Shown: one piece after another, positions 63,088-64,000 of the stretch
Layout of the letters: every line of letters starts with the position of its first letter
How positions within the stretch are numbered: the first letter of the stretch is position 1
Source of the DNA: Thermococcus aggregans
Lineage (GTDB): Archaea > Methanobacteriota_B > Thermococci > Thermococcales > Thermococcaceae
DNA length: 64,000 nucleotides
NCBI RefSeq assembly: GCF_024022995.1
Contig: NZ_CP099582.1
Coordinates: 434,001-498,000 of the forward strand
Direction: 5' to 3'
Program-made: the position numbers and the translations under genes
Notes under the pieces: model-generated
What the model saw: the letters and a program-made list of their open reading frames with translations, nothing else
Databases searched by the model: none
What the model was told of the DNA's origin: nothing

Positions 63088-64000
63088 GGCCGGCGTTTGT
63101 CTTCGGTACAAGACCAGAGATAATAAAACTTGCACCGGTGATAAGGGCATTCGAAAGAAGGGGTATTGAGCCCCTAATGATCCACACGGGACAGCACTAT
63201 GATTACGAAATGAGCAAGATTTTTTTGGAAGAGCTGGAGCTCCACAAAATTGACTACCATCTTGAAGTGGGCTCTGGAACCCAGGCATATCAAACGGGAA
63301 TGGCGATGATAAAGATAGAGGAGGTTCTCATGAAAGAGAAGCCGGATGTTACATTAGTTCAAGGGGACACCAACACAGTCTTAGCTGGTGCCTTGGCGAG
63401 TGTCAAGCTTAAAATTCCTGTTGCCCACGTTGAAGCCGGTCTTAGGAGCTTTGATAGGACAATGCCGGAAGAAATAAATAGAATCTTAGCAGATCATGCA
63501 AGTGAAGTCCTTTTTGCCCCAACTGAGGATGCAAAGAAAAACCTTGAGAGGGAAGGAATAATTGAAGGGGTGTATGTCGTTGGAAATACAATAGTTGATT
63601 CCGTTCTCCAGAATTCAGAAATAGCCGAAAAGAAAAGCAGGATTCTGGAAAAGTTGGGGTTAAAGCCAAAAGAATATGCTCTTTTGACTGCTCATAGAGC
63701 TGAAAACACTGATAGTGAAGAGAACCTCAAAAAACTCGTGGAAATAATAACTTCCTTGCCGATAACTGTAGTGTATCCGGTACACCCAAGAACGGAAAAG
63801 AGGCTAAAAGCCTCAGGCTTATGGGAAAAGCTGAAAGCGAAGGAACACGTGATTCTCACAAAACCCCTTGGCTATCTTGACTTTTTGAAGCTGCAGAAAA
63901 ACGCTAAAATTGTTTTAACTGACTCAGGTGGAATTCAAGAAGAGAGCATAATCCTTAACGTCCCGTGCTTGACTCTACGCTACAACACGGAAAGACCGGA
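63084..64000 (+). CDS. wecB: UDP-N-acetylglucosamine 2-epimerase (runs off the window)
   Basis: At least 305 residues from TTG 63084, which overlaps the wecC stop as TTGA; GGGAGGGG lies nine bases upstream. RPAFVFGTRPEIIKLAPVIR, then IHTGQHYDYEMS, VTLVQGDTNTVLAGALASVK, VAHVEAGLRSFDRTMPEEIN and LTDSGGIQEES are the family's signature segments. It interconverts UDP-GlcNAc and UDP-ManNAc and supplies the neighbouring dehydrogenase. The 3' end is outside the window. Confidence 0.95.
   Translation, partial: MRPAFVFGTRPEIIKLAPVIRAFERRGIEPLMIHTGQHYDYEMSKIFLEELELHKIDYHLEVGSGTQAYQTGMAMIKIEEVLMKEKPDVTLVQGDTNTVLAGALASVKLKIPVAHVEAGLRSFDRTMPEEINRILADHASEVLFAPTEDAKKNLEREGIIEGVYVVGNTIVDSVLQNSEIAEKKSRILEKLGLKPKEYALLTAHRAENTDSEENLKKLVEIITSLPITVVYPVHPRTEKRLKASGLWEKLKAKEHVILTKPLGYLDFLKLQKNAKIVLTDSGGIQEESIILNVPCLTLRYNTERP

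Overview
The window is a piece of a Thermococcales chromosome (Thermococcus or a close relative, Euryarchaeota). This rests on intein-containing RadA and KlbA, NucS, a Trm14-type RNA methyltransferase, archaeal release factor aRF1, the ADP-forming acetyl-CoA synthetase alpha subunit, pilins with class III signal peptides, purine-rich Shine-Dalgarno sites of the GGTGA/GGAGG type about five to seven bases before starts, and TTTATATA-like box A promoters. Most of the DNA is AT-leaning, with two visibly GC-richer patches (about 28.8-29.7 kb and 31.3-32.5 kb).

Layout. 0-5 kb: end of an Lrp-like regulator, a Kef/NapA-type antiporter overlapping a CBS-domain protein, a thioredoxin-like lipoprotein next to a CcdA-like membrane protein, a helical-repeat protein, a semiSWEET-like protein, a decayed SDR fragment and a DUF2284 protein. 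5-7 kb: an overlapping gene pair with a CARF-like fold and a PIN nuclease fold, then a convergent, frameshifted YbjN/CesT-like gene. 7.0-7.9 kb: a gene-free region that reads as a chromosomal replication origin: two long inverted ORB elements flank an AT-rich stretch, with further mini-ORBs. It lies directly upstream of radA (intein in the Walker A loop). 10.5-15.8 kb: a solitary end of a TnpB-type insertion sequence, an enoyl-CoA hydratase-like gene, nucS, DUF473, a PAC2 chaperone, MTA phosphorylase and MTA/SAH deaminase. 15.9-17.9 kb: a three-gene operon of RecF/OLD-like ATPase, small TOPRIM-like protein and macrodomain, a candidate defence or stress system. 18-24.5 kb: NAD(P)HX repair enzyme, then a TasA/bundling-pilin-like protein with its own SipW-type signal peptidase and a DUF5305 protein, followed by two ArsR-type regulators and DUF211.

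24.9-33.3 kb: acetyl-CoA synthetase alpha subunit, a helical-repeat protein, TrpRS, GC-rich acquired membrane genes, an FAH-family enzyme, Trm14, a circularly permuted GTPase and a TIGR04076 protein. 33.4-41.0 kb: a type IV pilus-like secretion operon (DUF515, secreted protein, KlbA/TadA ATPase with a class 2 intein, two TadC-like membrane proteins). Three class III signal-peptide pilins at 49.8-51.3 kb are likely substrates. 41-46 kb: FKBP, small conserved proteins, a TnpB insertion element with an in-frame stop codon and an RHH gene, a PfkB kinase, a free-standing LAGLIDADG endonuclease and initiator tRNA-Met. 46.3-49.1 kb: both subunits of phosphomevalonate dehydratase and a site-2 protease. 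51.3-52.6 kb: an intact VapBC module and decayed toxin-antitoxin remnants. 52.7-60.4 kb: a DUF234 ATPase, MazG-like protein, HEAT-repeat protein, BofA-like protein, aRF1, DapA-like aldolase, ArgRS, LplA C-terminal-like protein and SpoIIM-like protein. 60.4-64.0 kb: a DUF354 glycosyltransferase-like gene, then UDP-ManNAc dehydrogenase and UDP-GlcNAc 2-epimerase at the start of a cell-surface sugar cluster that runs off the window.

The main themes are replication and repair around an origin (oriC, radA, nucS), two surface-appendage systems, several likely conflict systems (CARF-PIN, ATPase-TOPRIM-macro, VapBC, DUF234 ATPase), and three classes of selfish element (inteins, TnpB elements, a homing endonuclease).
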